Below, one piece after another: positions 31,510-40,997 of a stretch of 51,628 nucleotides of DNA. Position numbers and translations under genes: made by a program. The stretch is from an uncultured Oscillospiraceae bacterium (lineage in GTDB: Bacteria > Bacillota > Clostridia > Oscillospirales > Oscillospiraceae): assembly GCA_934572445.1 (NCBI GenBank), contig CAKTLD010000002.1:1-51628 (forward strand). The letters are read 5' to 3'. Within the stretch, counting starts at the first letter, position 1. Each line of letters opens with the position of its first letter. Below the pieces are notes generated by a model. That model was not told the origin of the DNA and did not search any database. It saw nothing but the letters and a program-made list of their open reading frames with translations.

Positions 31510-32302
31510 ACATTTCCGGGGAAATACCGCGGCAGGGGACGGATACTGCGTAGCTTTGTCCGCCCACTGTGACTTGCCGCACGGCGACCTCTACACCGTA
31601 GAGCGCAGAGAGCAATCCCTCGCTCAGCACCTTGTCCGGTGCGCCGTCGCCAAGCAGCGTGCCGTTGCTCATGGCCAGCGCGCGGGTGGCGTAGCGGAAG
31701 GCATGGTTGGGCTCGTGCGTGGAGAAAATGACCGTGTAGCCGCGCTTTCCCAGCTGCTCGATGCGCTCCATCACGCGGAAGCTGTTGCCGTAGTCGAGGT
31801 TTGCCGTCGGCTCGTCCATGATGAGCACATGCGCGTCCTGTACCAGCGCGCGTGCCAGCAGCATGAGCTGTCGCTCGCCGCCGCTGATCTGGCAGCTGCC
31901 GCGGTCAGCGAGGTGCGCAATGCCAAGCTCCTCCAGCGTACGCGTGACGCGCGCATGCTCCTGTGCGCCCGGGGATTCCAGCGTGCCGAGCCTTGCCGTC
32001 GCACCCATGAGAACGCTGTCCCGCACCGTATAGTTGAAGGTGGGGAAGTAGGACTGGGGAATATAGGCGATCTCGCGCGCGAGCGCGCGGCGGGAATAAT
32101 CCCCGATGGCGCGGTCATTGACAAGCACTGTCCCCTCCGATGGGCGCAGGAAGCCCAAAAGGCAGCGCAGCAGCGTGGATTTTCCCACGCCGTTCGGCCC
32201 CAGCAGGGCGATAACTTCGCCGCCGTGCGCGGAAAAGCCGACCCCGCGCAGCACCGGTGCGCCGCCGTAGGAAAATGAGAGCGCGCGTGCTTCAATCGCC
32301 AT
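31508..32302 (-). CDS. ABC transporter ATPase, iron-complex/B12 type
   Basis: A 264-aa ATPase of the FecE/BtuD/FhuC group. Walker A is LLGPNGVGKST, the signature is ISGGERQ, Walker B is VLIMDEPTANLD, and the switch His is in STHEPNHAF. ATG 32302 has GGAGG 8 nt upstream and overlaps the permease stop by 11 nt. It energises uptake of a siderophore, heme or corrinoid through the permease encoded upstream; the ligand cannot be read from sequence. Confidence 0.94.
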   Translation of the reverse strand: MAIEARALSFSYGGAPVLRGVGFSAHGGEVIALLGPNGVGKSTLLRCLLGFLRPSEGTVLVNDRAIGDYSRRALAREIAYIPQSYFPTFNYTVRDSVLMGATARLGTLESPGAQEHARVTRTLEELGIAHLADRGSCQISGGERQLMLLARALVQDAHVLIMDEPTANLDYGNSFRVMERIEQLGKRGYTVIFSTHEPNHAFRYATRALAMSNGTLLGDGAPDKVLSEGLLSALYGVEVAVRQVTVGGQSYAVSVPCRGISPEM

Positions 32303-33356
32303 GATCCGTTCCTCCCGACAAGATGAGATACAGAAATACCGGCGCACCGACAAAACTTGTAAGGATGCCCAGTGGGATCTCTGCTGTGGTCACGGTGCGG
32401 GCGATGGTGTCCACCAGCATCAGGAACGACGCACCCAGCAGTGCCGAGGCGGGCAGCAGCCGCCGGTAATCATAGCCGAAGAGCATCCGCCCAAAGTGCG
32501 GGATCACGAGCCCCACCCAGCCGATCATGCCGCTGATGGAAACGCTGGCCGCCGTCATCAGCGTGGCGCAGAGGATGACGATGCGGCGCAGCCGCCGCGT
32601 ATCCACGCCCATGCTGCGTGCCTCAGCCTCACTGAGCGTCAGCAGATTGATGCGCCAGCGGAGCAGCAGCAGCGGGATAAGGCCCAGCAGGATCGGCAGC
32701 GCGGCAAAGCGCACATCGCGCGCACGCACGCTGGTGAGCGAACCCATCAGCCAATAGGTGATGGCGGGCAGCTGACTGTCTGTGTCCGCCACGAGCTTGA
32801 TCAGCGATGTGCCCGATGTGAACAGCGACGAGATCATCATGCCGGAGAGCACCATCGAGAGCGTTATGTCCATGCGGCTTTTCCGGCTGATGAGATAGGC
32901 CAGCAGTACCGCAGCCAGACCGAAGAGAAATGCGCTGCACGTCACGGCGAAGTAATTCATTGACAGCAGCAGCGCCAGCGCCGCGCCAAAGCCCGCGCCG
33001 GTGGAAGCGCCGAGCAGATCCGGCGAGACCATCGGGTTGCGGAACATACCCTGATATGAAACGCCCGCGGCGCTGAGGGCCGCGCCGATGAGCGCCGCGG
33101 CCAGAATACGCGGCAGGCGCACATTCAGCACGACCGCGGCCTCCGCACCCGACCAGAACGGAGCGAGGCCCCAGCTGACATCTGCAAAGGGAAAACGGTT
33201 GACAATCCCTGCCGCGCCGCGCAGAAGACCATCCGCCAGGATACAGACGGTTTTCGCGGGACTTACGGTATAGCGGCCGATGACAAATGAGAACAGGAAG
33301 ACCAGCAGGAAGAGCAGAACGAGCAGCGCAAAGCGCAGCTTTTCCCTTCTGTTCAT
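32292..33356 (-). CDS. FecCD-family ABC permease
   Basis: A 354-aa permease with about nine or ten membrane segments. Family hallmarks include RLPRILAAALIGAALSAAGVSYQGMFRNPMVSPDLLGASTGAG-type sequence around residues 80-125 and GWVGLVIPHFGRMLFGYDYR near 280-300. AAGGAGGCC precedes ATG 33356. It works as a dimer with the ATPase encoded downstream and the binding lipoprotein encoded divergently at 33545. FecCD permeases import iron-siderophores, heme or cobalamin. Confidence 0.94.
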   Translation of the reverse strand: MNRREKLRFALLVLLFLLVFLFSFVIGRYTVSPAKTVCILADGLLRGAAGIVNRFPFADVSWGLAPFWSGAEAAVVLNVRLPRILAAALIGAALSAAGVSYQGMFRNPMVSPDLLGASTGAGFGAALALLLSMNYFAVTCSAFLFGLAAVLLAYLISRKSRMDITLSMVLSGMMISSLFTSGTSLIKLVADTDSQLPAITYWLMGSLTSVRARDVRFAALPILLGLIPLLLLRWRINLLTLSEAEARSMGVDTRRLRRIVILCATLMTAASVSISGMIGWVGLVIPHFGRMLFGYDYRRLLPASALLGASFLMLVDTIARTVTTAEIPLGILTSFVGAPVFLYLILSGGTDHGD

Positions 33357-33412
33357 GGCGGCCTCCTTCCCCTGCGCGAGAGTGATCCCTGCGCAGATAA
33401 TGCTTATTGGAA

Positions 33413-33441
33413 AGGGTATCACGGCGCGGCGCCCGCGTCAA
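33413..33441 (-). promoter_or_regulatory. Possible promoter of the permease/ATPase genes
   Basis: TTGACG (33436-33441), 17 nt, TACCCT (33413-33418) on the minus strand. The -35 is good, the -10 imperfect. Confidence 0.45.
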
Positions 33442-33480
33442 GAAAAAAGAGAAATGCACGCAAAACGCTTTCCCGCCCGC

Positions 33481-33509
33481 TTGACATTGCCCCCTCGCTG
33501 CGCTACACT
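33481..33509 (+). promoter_or_regulatory. Predicted promoter of the binding-protein/ExbB/SLH operon
   Basis: Perfect TTGACA (33481-33486), 17 nt, TACACT (33504-33509). An inverted repeat ATTCT-N6-AGAAT (about 33509-33524) lies at the start site and could be an operator. Confidence 0.7.
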
Positions 33510-33544
33510 ATTCTAAATCAAGAATAACGAAACAGAGGGACCCT

Positions 33545-34624
33545 ATGAAACGCTTTTTATCCCTTTTTCTGGCTGCTGCGCTGCTGCTGTCGCTGCTGAC
33601 CGCCTGTTCCGGCGGGGCGGCTGCGGACGACGCGGGCGAGACAGTCTCCTTTACCGATTCACTTGGCCGCACGGTGCAGCTCCCTAAGGAGCTGACGCGC
33701 GTGGCCCCCAGCGGCGCGGTGGCGACGATGATCCTTGCCTCCGTTGCGCCGGAATATATGGTTTCCATCAGCGCAACGCCCTCAAGCGCGCAGTACAGGT
33801 ATCTGCCGCAGTGCCTGCTCACGCTGCCCACGACTGGGCAGATGTACGGCAGCAAAAGCACGTTGAATCTGGAAACGCTGCTTGCCTGCGATGCACAGGT
33901 CATTATCGACCTTGGCGACCGTAAGGAAAACATGGCCGCCGATCTTGACGCACTGCAAAAGCAGATCGGTATCCCCGTCATTTTCATTGAGGCGGACGTT
34001 GTGCACATGGAGCAGATGTTCCGTACGCTTGGCGCTATCCTCTCCGGCAAGGAGGCGCGCGGGAACGCGCTCGCCGACTTTGCGGCGGAGACAGTCGCTA
34101 TGGCGGAAGAGAATCGTGCAAGGGTCACAGACGCGGAGCGCGTGAGCGTGATGTACACCTCCGGCGTTTCGGGCCTTGATACGAATGCGGAGGGCTCCAC
34201 GCAGGCGCAGGTGCTCTCGCTCGTCGGCGCGGACAATGCCATCGTCGTGCCCGAAGTTTCGAATCGAGGCGGCGGCAACACCATCAATCTGGAGCAGCTC
34301 TATAACTTTGATCCCGATGTGATCCTTTTTGCCTCCGGCAGCATCTATGCGCAGGCGGCGGACGATCCCGCATGGGCGGAATTGACCGCCATCCGCAGCG
34401 GGAGCTATTACGAGATACCGGGGATGCCGTATAACTGGCTGTCGAATCCGCCGTCGATCAACATGCTGTTGGGGGTATGGTGGCTGGGAAATCTTCTTTA
34501 CCCGCAGTATTATGACTATGACATGGCGGAAAAGGCACAGGAGATTTTTGCGCTTCTGTGGGATTACGACCTTACCGACGAAGAGGCGGGTACGATGCTT
34601 GCCGGCTCCACAGGGAAGGGCTGA
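33545..34624 (+). CDS. ABC substrate-binding lipoprotein, iron-complex/B12 type
   Basis: A 359-aa lipoprotein with lipobox LTAC (Cys21). The mature part is a two-lobed periplasmic-binding-protein type III fold: VSFTDSLGRTVQLPKE, the domain hinge with TLNLETLLACDAQVIIDLG, then NLEQLYNFDPDVILFASG in the second lobe. This matches FepB/BtuF-like receptors for siderophores, heme or corrinoids. It is divergent from its permease/ATPase genes and only 4 nt ahead of a membrane-anchored Big-domain gene, the start of a possible ExbB-linked operon. Confidence 0.92.
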   Translation: MKRFLSLFLAAALLLSLLTACSGGAAADDAGETVSFTDSLGRTVQLPKELTRVAPSGAVATMILASVAPEYMVSISATPSSAQYRYLPQCLLTLPTTGQMYGSKSTLNLETLLACDAQVIIDLGDRKENMAADLDALQKQIGIPVIFIEADVVHMEQMFRTLGAILSGKEARGNALADFAAETVAMAEENRARVTDAERVSVMYTSGVSGLDTNAEGSTQAQVLSLVGADNAIVVPEVSNRGGGNTINLEQLYNFDPDVILFASGSIYAQAADDPAWAELTAIRSGSYYEIPGMPYNWLSNPPSINMLLGVWWLGNLLYPQYYDYDMAEKAQEIFALLWDYDLTDEEAGTMLAGSTGKG

Positions 34625-34628
34625 TGCC

Positions 34629-35849
34629 ATGCGCCTGAAACGGATCATTTCCCGCGCGCTGTTGCTTGCGGCGCTGTGCACGCTTTTGACGGTCAGTGTG
34701 CAGGCTGACGCTGTGACCGACACGATCGGCGTTTACATCGGATATTTTGGCTGGAGCGAGGACCAATACGTCGAAAAGGCGACCTACCACTGGACGGAAC
34801 TGGATGACTGGTACGGCGGTGCGCTCGACACGCATGAGGTTGTCTACTCCTATTACAACGGCTCGCGCACCTATCTGGCGCTGGGCCGCGGCTTCTACAT
34901 CCGCGACCTGCTGGAGCATGCGGGTGTGGATCTCAATTCTATTGCCTCTATCGACTTTTTCACAAAAGATCATAAGAACGGTGCGTACCGCTCGTTCACC
35001 AAACGCTCGCTTTTTGACACGCCGCGCTATTATTTTCCCTATCTTGCCGCGAACGAGGAAACCGGCGAGCTCTGCGCCGCTGATGGAGGCGGCGACCTTT
35101 GGGTCGGCGCGCAGCAGGTCGAGGCGATGCTTGCGCTGGAGGATTACACCCAGTGGGATGCTGTGGGCGCCGACTTTGAAGCGCTGGCGGATTCGAGTCT
35201 CTATTCCACCGGAAGCCGCTTCCACCTCTTTTACGGGCAGGCGAGCCCTGAGGAAAAGGGCACGAGCTCGGCGGCGAAGTATGTCTATAAGATCCTCGTC
35301 ACCTTTTCCGGTACGCCGGTGCTGACGAACGAGGAGACGGAGCTTGCGCTCAAAGTCGGCAGCGACCATGCGCTGCATGTCGGCGTTTCGGCGGAGGATG
35401 AGATGCTCAACGAGTATGTCGCGGGCCATATCGTCTGGTCGTCAAGTGACGAACGCGTGGTGCGTGTGGACGAGAACGGCAATCTCACGTCGGTCGGCGA
35501 CGGCACGGCGGAGATCACGGCGACTTTCGGTGCCTCAAGCGTTACGACCGTGGTGCGTGTGGGTGACGGCTCCGGCGGCGGGGGAAAGACCTTAAGCGAC
35601 GGGAACGTGCCGGACGGCAGTGGTGCCGAGCGCGCGCAGGGCGTTTACATCATCCCCGCGTCGCTGCTGGAGCGGCAGACGCGGGAGAACGCCGGGACGG
35701 CTGCTGGTGCGCCGATGGGCGAGGGAAGCAGCCAGCTCGTGCTGCAGGCTCCGGAGAAGATGCCGCTTGCGCTGACGTTCGGACTGCTGGGTCTGTGTGC
35801 ACTGCTGGGCTTCGGCTACGGCCTTCTGCGCTGGAAGCGCGAACGATAA
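34629..35849 (+). CDS. Membrane-anchored surface protein with Big2-like domain
   Basis: A 406-aa exported protein. The signal peptide ends near residue 26 (VQADA), a ~200-residue N-terminal domain follows, then a Big2-like domain (about 235-320, IVWSSSDERVVRVDENG and GTAEITATFG), a Gly/Ser linker and a C-terminal membrane anchor (about 378-400) ending RWKRER. The first domain resembles that of the SLH protein at 40998, sharing a DLLEHAGV-like segment and a following D-rich, aromatic pattern. It is weakly reminiscent of the sulfite-oxidase-like Moco fold, but no cofactor Cys is evident. Its place between the receptor and ExbB genes suggests it relays ligand or force at the cell surface (inference). 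Confidence 0.75.
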   Translation: MRLKRIISRALLLAALCTLLTVSVQADAVTDTIGVYIGYFGWSEDQYVEKATYHWTELDDWYGGALDTHEVVYSYYNGSRTYLALGRGFYIRDLLEHAGVDLNSIASIDFFTKDHKNGAYRSFTKRSLFDTPRYYFPYLAANEETGELCAADGGGDLWVGAQQVEAMLALEDYTQWDAVGADFEALADSSLYSTGSRFHLFYGQASPEEKGTSSAAKYVYKILVTFSGTPVLTNEETELALKVGSDHALHVGVSAEDEMLNEYVAGHIVWSSSDERVVRVDENGNLTSVGDGTAEITATFGASSVTTVVRVGDGSGGGGKTLSDGNVPDGSGAERAQGVYIIPASLLERQTRENAGTAAGAPMGEGSSQLVLQAPEKMPLALTFGLLGLCALLGFGYGLLRWKRER

Positions 35850-35876
35850 GAAAACATAGAGAGAGGAAAACCTTTC

Positions 35877-36527
35877 ATGAATACCACCGAAACCACTTTC
35901 CGCATCCATGATGCGCTCCGCGCGGTATCCTCCGCGCTGGAGGTGCCCGTTATCGTGGTGCTGATTCTGTTCCTGCTGCTTGCAGCGGCGCTGACAGGCT
36001 GGCTTATTTCGGAATACTGCACCGAACGCCGCCGCCTCAAGGTCGCTCTGCCGGAGCTGATGGAGCAGCTGCGCGCGTCGGACGATCTGGCCGCGACGAT
36101 CGCATCGAGCGGCCTGCTGCGCCGCCAGAAGGCCGCGCTGACCGAACTGACGAACCATCCCGGCTTTACCCCCGTCATGCGCGAGGCGCTGGCACTGCGC
36201 CTGCTCGATGCTGAGCAGAGCCGATACGACAGGATCGTCAAGCTCAGCGAGATGCTGGCGAAGCTTGCGCCGATGTTTGGCCTTCTCGGCACGCTCATCC
36301 CGCTTGGCCCGGGCATTATCGCCCTCGGTCAGGGCGATACCTACACACTTTCCACATCGCTGCTGACGGCTTTTGATACGACTGTTGCAGGTCTTGTGGC
36401 CGCAGCGTTTGCCACGGTCATCTCCGCTGTCCGCCGAGGATGGTACCGCGAGTACGGTTCCATCCTTGAGGCGCTGGCGGAGGAGATACTTGAGCTTGAA
36501 AAGAGCAGGGGAGGCGAGGCGGTATGA
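35877..36527 (+). CDS. MotA/TolQ/ExbB proton channel family protein
   Basis: A 216-aa membrane protein with three predicted segments: about residues 22-45, then two near 127-150 and 160-182. The core is characteristic of the family: LAKLAPMFGLLGTLIPLGPGI and LSTSLLTAFDTTVAGLVAAAFATVI. In ExbB, TolQ and MotA these segments form a proton-conducting pentamer that drives a partner protein. AGAGAGGAAAA precedes the ATG. The stop overlaps the start of the ExbD-like gene (ATGA). It is encoded with an ABC importer in an organism that appears monoderm. Confidence 0.93.
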   Translation: MNTTETTFRIHDALRAVSSALEVPVIVVLILFLLLAAALTGWLISEYCTERRRLKVALPELMEQLRASDDLAATIASSGLLRRQKAALTELTNHPGFTPVMREALALRLLDAEQSRYDRIVKLSEMLAKLAPMFGLLGTLIPLGPGIIALGQGDTYTLSTSLLTAFDTTVAGLVAAAFATVISAVRRGWYREYGSILEALAEEILELEKSRGGEAV

Positions 36528-36847
36528 CAAGGCTTTCCCAGCGCTCAGCCATCCGCCGCGGAGAGGAGAAGAGCGTCAACCCGATGGATTCGGTCAGTAA
36601 TCTGGCTGATGCGATGCTCGTGCTGGCCGTCGGCATCATGCTGGCGCTGATCATCAACTGGAATGTGGATATTTCCCTCCCGCAGCAGAGCGGGCAGCCC
36701 GCCGACCCTATCCCTTTTGAGGAAACGGACCTCACCGAGGCACCGGATGATTCCGCCGTGCTCGACGGCGGCGACCTGCAGGAGATGGGACGGGTCTATT
36801 ACGATGCCAAAAGCGGGAATTATTACATCATCAAGGATGGAAACTGA
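36524..36847 (+). CDS. ExbD-like DUF2149 protein
   Basis: A 107-aa single-span membrane protein. The basic N-terminus leads to one segment, NLADAMLVLAVGIMLALI, in which Asp29 matches the essential transmembrane Asp of ExbD/TolR/MotB. The short extracytoplasmic tail is acidic and ends GRVYYDAKSGNYYIIKDGN, a pattern shared by DUF2149 proteins. It lacks the full ExbD periplasmic domain. Overlap with the ExbB-like gene suggests they form one proton-driven motor. The acceptor is unknown because no TonB is seen. Confidence 0.88.
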   Translation: MTRLSQRSAIRRGEEKSVNPMDSVSNLADAMLVLAVGIMLALIINWNVDISLPQQSGQPADPIPFEETDLTEAPDDSAVLDGGDLQEMGRVYYDAKSGNYYIIKDGN

Positions 36848-36857
36848 GGAAAAAGCA

Positions 36858-39800
36858 ATGAAGCGTATCCTATCCCTTTTGCTGAGCCTTGTGCTCTCAT
36901 TCGCGCTGCTGCCCGCTACTGTGCTGGCGGCGGGCGAAGTGTGGGACGGCAGCGTCGATATTTCGTGGTACGATCCTGCGAAGAGCGAGTATTATCTCTC
37001 CACGCCCGCCCAGCTGGCGGGCCTTGCTGCGCTCGTAAACGGTATGGCGGACCCGGCAGCGCCGAAGATCACCGGCGACAGGAGTTATCTCAAAAGCATC
37101 TGCGTCGACAATGTCATGCTCGTGGGCGCGGGCGGCGGCAATGTGTTTGACACCGTCTATACGAGCGATATTGACTTTGCGGGCAAGACCGTGTATCTCA
37201 CCGCCGACCTCGATATGGGCGGCGTGTACGACGCAGTATCGGGCACCTGGTCGGGACCCAACTGGACGCCCATTGGCGGAAAGTTTCCGATGAAACCGCA
37301 GGAGGCCGAGGGCGACTGCCTGACCATTGACACACGCTTTAACGGCGTGCTGGACGGGCAAGGGCATACGATCTCCCATCTCTATTGCGACCGCTACGCC
37401 GAAAAGGGCTTTCCCTACAGCATGGCGGTGGGCGTGGTCGGTTTTCTCGGCGGAGCGTGCGATAATAATACGGGCATTACCGCTGATTTCTCCGATGGCT
37501 GGCAGCCCGCTGTGCGCAATCTCGTGCTCGCCTCCGGCTCCATCTTGGGCCGGCGCATGGTTGGCGGTATCGTCGGGCGTGTCGGCGAAACGGAGAACGG
37601 CGTGGTCGTGGAGAACTGTGCCAACCGTGCCTCTGTCCGCTCGACGGATTCCAAGGGAGTCGGCGGCATCGTCGGCAGCGCATGGGGCAAGGGCTGCATC
37701 CGGAATTGCTACAATACCGGTCATATCTCCACCATCTATACCTGCCCCGCGGGCGGTATCCTTGGCACCAACGAGGGAATGGATGTTTACAACTGCTACA
37801 ACGTTGGCACGATCGACACAAACGGCGTTTCCTACGGCCACGCTATCGGCTCGCATGATTCCGGCTCCTATACCGTGGCGAACTGCTACTACCTTTCCGG
37901 CTGCGACGATGATGCGAGCGCAAACGGCTACTACAAGGGAGTGAGCAAAAGAATCAGCGTTTCCTGCCATGCGTTATCCGCAAACGAGATCACGGATGCA
38001 TCGTTCCTTGCGAAGATCAACGCCAACGGTGCGGTTTTCGCTGCGGATGAAAGGAAGATCAACGGCGGCTATCCCGTGCTGTGGTTTGAAAATGGCGGCG
38101 CGCAGGAAAACTGTACCGTGACGGCGGAGAGCCCGCAGCATGGTGCGCTGGCGCTTTCTGTCACCGGCGGGACGCCGCGCGGCACCACGATCTCGATGAC
38201 CGCTGAGCCTGAGGCAGGCTATCTGCTCTCTTACTTCACTGTGAATGGAAAGCCCATCGCAGGCGGCTTCTTCGCCGCAACGCAGGATGTGAGTGTGGGC
38301 GCGGTCTTTAAGAAGGTCCGCACGGCTTCGCTTACCTGGGAGGAGTCCGACGCTTACTATCTTGCGGTTCGGCGCACCGGCTGGCGCTATGAGCCGGACG
38401 GAACGATGGTCAGCGTTACGAACGAGCCGATCCACAGCGGCGATATGGTGCTTGAGGGAAACATCCTTACACTGCTGACGCACGAATATACGGATGCCGT
38501 CCCCGCAGACGATGCACTCGAATACCGCAGCGGTGTGATTTATACCGTAGGCGGCGCGGAAAAGAATGTTGACGGTACCTATACCGTGACTGGCGGCAGT
38601 GCGGTGACGATCACCGGCACGCGCAACACGCGCGGTAAGAGTTGGTCGTCCTGTGCGGATAAAAGCTGGTATACCGGCAAGCAAAATACCTATACACTAA
38701 CCACGGCGGAACAGCTTGCAGGTCTTGCCGTACTGGTGAACGGCGGAACGGACTTCTCCGGCATGACGGTCCGCCTCGGCAGTGATATTTCCCTCACACA
38801 CGGTGGCACGGATGGTGCGTCCCGCATCTGGACGGTCATCGGTACCAGCATGGGCAGGGCTTTTCGCGGTACATTCGATGGGCAGGACCATGTCATCACG
38901 GGCCTGCGGGCCGAAAGTGCGGGCAGCTACTGTGCGCTGTTTGGCTGCGCCGTTGGCGCGTCAATCAAAGATCTCACAGTCTGCGGCACGTCGAGCGGCT
39001 CCGCCGCGGCGTCCTATGCTGCCGGTCTTGTCGCCTATGCCGACGGCTGTGCCATCGAAAACTGCGATTCCTATGTGACGGTCACCGCCGCCGGTACGCA
39101 CGCGGGCGGTCTTGCGGCCTACATTGCAAACGGCACGAACGTCAAAAGCTGTGTGAGCTACGGCGCGGTCACCGGTGCAAGCGGTGTCGGCGGACTGATC
39201 GGTGTGAGCTACTCGGGCGAGGACTGCATCGAAGAATGTGCGAGTTTCGGCAACGTGACATCCACGCGCAGCGGGACCTACGGCACAGGCGGGCTTTTGG
39301 GGCGCTTGGCCGGTACGCTGACGCGCTCCGCCGCTTATGGCGCGGTGGTCAGCGCTGACCGCTACACTGGTGGGCTTGCTGGCTACACCACTGCCCGCAA
39401 CAAAACGGAGATCACGCTCTGCCGTGCGGTGGGTGCAGTCAGTTCCTCGAATACGGATGCACGCGTTTCGACCGGTGGCCTTGTCGGCTATGCGCAGAAC
39501 CTCCGCTATGGCGGCTGTGAGAGTGTGGAGGGGGCACTGCCCCAGCTTGGGCGGACCGGCACAGTGCAGGAGATCACAGCGAGCGGTGAGATCCCGTCTT
39601 TTACTCCGGTGCCGGAGCCGAAGGACAGTGCCGTCGATGCGCCCCCACAGAATGGGGCGGCAAAGCCGCAGCGTCCTGCAATGGTAGAGAATAATGCTAT
39701 CACGGTGTCCGGTACCTACTATATCCCCTGGTTTTCGACCGGTGAACTAACGGTGGGAGACGGCCTGACGGTTACGCTCTGCGGTGCCTATGGGCCTTTT

Positions 39801-40937
39801 GACGGCCTGCGTATCATCGTGGGGCATGGCACGGCACTGACGCTTGAAGACGTGTCTCTCAGTGGGGAGACAACGCTTTTGACAATGCAGAGCGGTAAGC
39901 TGACGCTCGCTGGTGAAAACGTGCTCGATGGCCGCAGCGATGCGCCGGGCGATCCGGATCCGACCGTTCGCATCCTTGGCGATCTTACGATCAACGGCGA
40001 GGGCGGGCTTTCGGTCACCGCGCGCGTGAACAACGCCTGCGTGCTGGCCTCAGCGGGCATAAGGATTCTGCAGACGAGCGGTACGCTCAGCGTTTTCAAG
40101 ACGGACAAGCTCGGCTTTGCGGGAGGCGCGTTCTGCGCAAACAGCGCACAGGTCGAGATCGCCGGAGGGACGTTTGCGGGCCGCACGGACAGCGACAATG
40201 TCGCTGTTCTGAGCGCGGATACGATCCGCGTGTCGGGTGGCAATGTGCGCGTGGAGAGCGAAAAGTCGCCCGCCGCGCTTTTGGGAAAGGTGACGCTTGA
40301 AAATGCTGTGGTCTCCGCGCGCTCGCACACAGGCAACAGCGCGAAATTCAGCACGGGCTATGAGAACGCTGCCGCACTCGGTACGTCCGTTTCACAGAAA
40401 GGCGTGACGTGGAAAGCGCTGCTGCCGTTTACCGACGTCCGCGCAGAGGACGGCTTCTACGACGACGTGGCCTACTGCGTGGAGCAGGGCTGGCTCAAGG
40501 GCGTGAGTGGGGAATCCTTTGATCCCAACGGCTCCATGACACGCGCAATGTTTGTCACCGCGCTCTACCGCGCGGCGGGCAGCCCCACGGTCACAGGCAA
40601 TACGCCGTTTACCGACCTGAAAGCGGAATGGTATCGCGGGGCGGTCGTATGGGCGGTGCAGACCGGCATCGTGCAGGGCACAAGCGAGACGACCTTCTCG
40701 CCAGACGCGCCGCTCACGGTCGAGCAGGCAGCCGCGCTGATGCAGCGCTATCTCGGCGGTGAGGGGCCGCGGGAGCTCATGTTGCCAGCCGGTGCGGGCG
40801 CGGTATCCCAGTGGGCACGCGGCAGCGTGAAGTGGGCGTATGACGCAAGGCTTCTGACCGTGACGGAGCTGACGGAGCCCAGCGGAGAGGCAAGCCGTAT
40901 GCTGCTTGCACAGATCCTGTGCCGCAGTGCGCAATAA
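36858..40937 (+). CDS. Large SLH-anchored surface protein with GLUG-type repeats
   Basis: A 1359-aa exported protein. The signal peptide ends near residue 23 (VLAA). Two blocks (about 25-370 and 590-870) carry YYLSTPAQLAGLAALVNG / YTLTTAEQLAGLAVLVNG openings followed by GLUG-type beta repeats (GGIVGSAWGKGCIRNCYNTG and similar). A Bacterial-repeat-like module (about 410-480) and a beta-helix-like stretch (about 990-1180) follow. Three C-terminal SLH repeats (about 1190-1359) attach it to the wall. GAGGAAAAA precedes ATG 36858, 10 nt after the DUF2149 gene. Likely an adhesin or ligand-capturing S-layer-associated protein of the importer operon. Confidence 0.85.
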   Translation: MKRILSLLLSLVLSFALLPATVLAAGEVWDGSVDISWYDPAKSEYYLSTPAQLAGLAALVNGMADPAAPKITGDRSYLKSICVDNVMLVGAGGGNVFDTVYTSDIDFAGKTVYLTADLDMGGVYDAVSGTWSGPNWTPIGGKFPMKPQEAEGDCLTIDTRFNGVLDGQGHTISHLYCDRYAEKGFPYSMAVGVVGFLGGACDNNTGITADFSDGWQPAVRNLVLASGSILGRRMVGGIVGRVGETENGVVVENCANRASVRSTDSKGVGGIVGSAWGKGCIRNCYNTGHISTIYTCPAGGILGTNEGMDVYNCYNVGTIDTNGVSYGHAIGSHDSGSYTVANCYYLSGCDDDASANGYYKGVSKRISVSCHALSANEITDASFLAKINANGAVFAADERKINGGYPVLWFENGGAQENCTVTAESPQHGALALSVTGGTPRGTTISMTAEPEAGYLLSYFTVNGKPIAGGFFAATQDVSVGAVFKKVRTASLTWEESDAYYLAVRRTGWRYEPDGTMVSVTNEPIHSGDMVLEGNILTLLTHEYTDAVPADDALEYRSGVIYTVGGAEKNVDGTYTVTGGSAVTITGTRNTRGKSWSSCADKSWYTGKQNTYTLTTAEQLAGLAVLVNGGTDFSGMTVRLGSDISLTHGGTDGASRIWTVIGTSMGRAFRGTFDGQDHVITGLRAESAGSYCALFGCAVGASIKDLTVCGTSSGSAAASYAAGLVAYADGCAIENCDSYVTVTAAGTHAGGLAAYIANGTNVKSCVSYGAVTGASGVGGLIGVSYSGEDCIEECASFGNVTSTRSGTYGTGGLLGRLAGTLTRSAAYGAVVSADRYTGGLAGYTTARNKTEITLCRAVGAVSSSNTDARVSTGGLVGYAQNLRYGGCESVEGALPQLGRTGTVQEITASGEIPSFTPVPEPKDSAVDAPPQNGAAKPQRPAMVENNAITVSGTYYIPWFSTGELTVGDGLTVTLCGAYGPFDGLRIIVGHGTALTLEDVSLSGETTLLTMQSGKLTLAGENVLDGRSDAPGDPDPTVRILGDLTINGEGGLSVTARVNNACVLASAGIRILQTSGTLSVFKTDKLGFAGGAFCANSAQVEIAGGTFAGRTDSDNVAVLSADTIRVSGGNVRVESEKSPAALLGKVTLENAVVSARSHTGNSAKFSTGYENAAALGTSVSQKGVTWKALLPFTDVRAEDGFYDDVAYCVEQGWLKGVSGESFDPNGSMTRAMFVTALYRAAGSPTVTGNTPFTDLKAEWYRGAVVWAVQTGIVQGTSETTFSPDAPLTVEQAAALMQRYLGGEGPRELMLPAGAGAVSQWARGSVKWAYDARLLTVTELTEPSGEASRMLLAQILCRSAQ

Positions 40938-40997
40938 TGTTCAATAAGCGCAACGCTTTTTGATAAAACCCAAAAAAGAAAAGGAGAAAACAACATT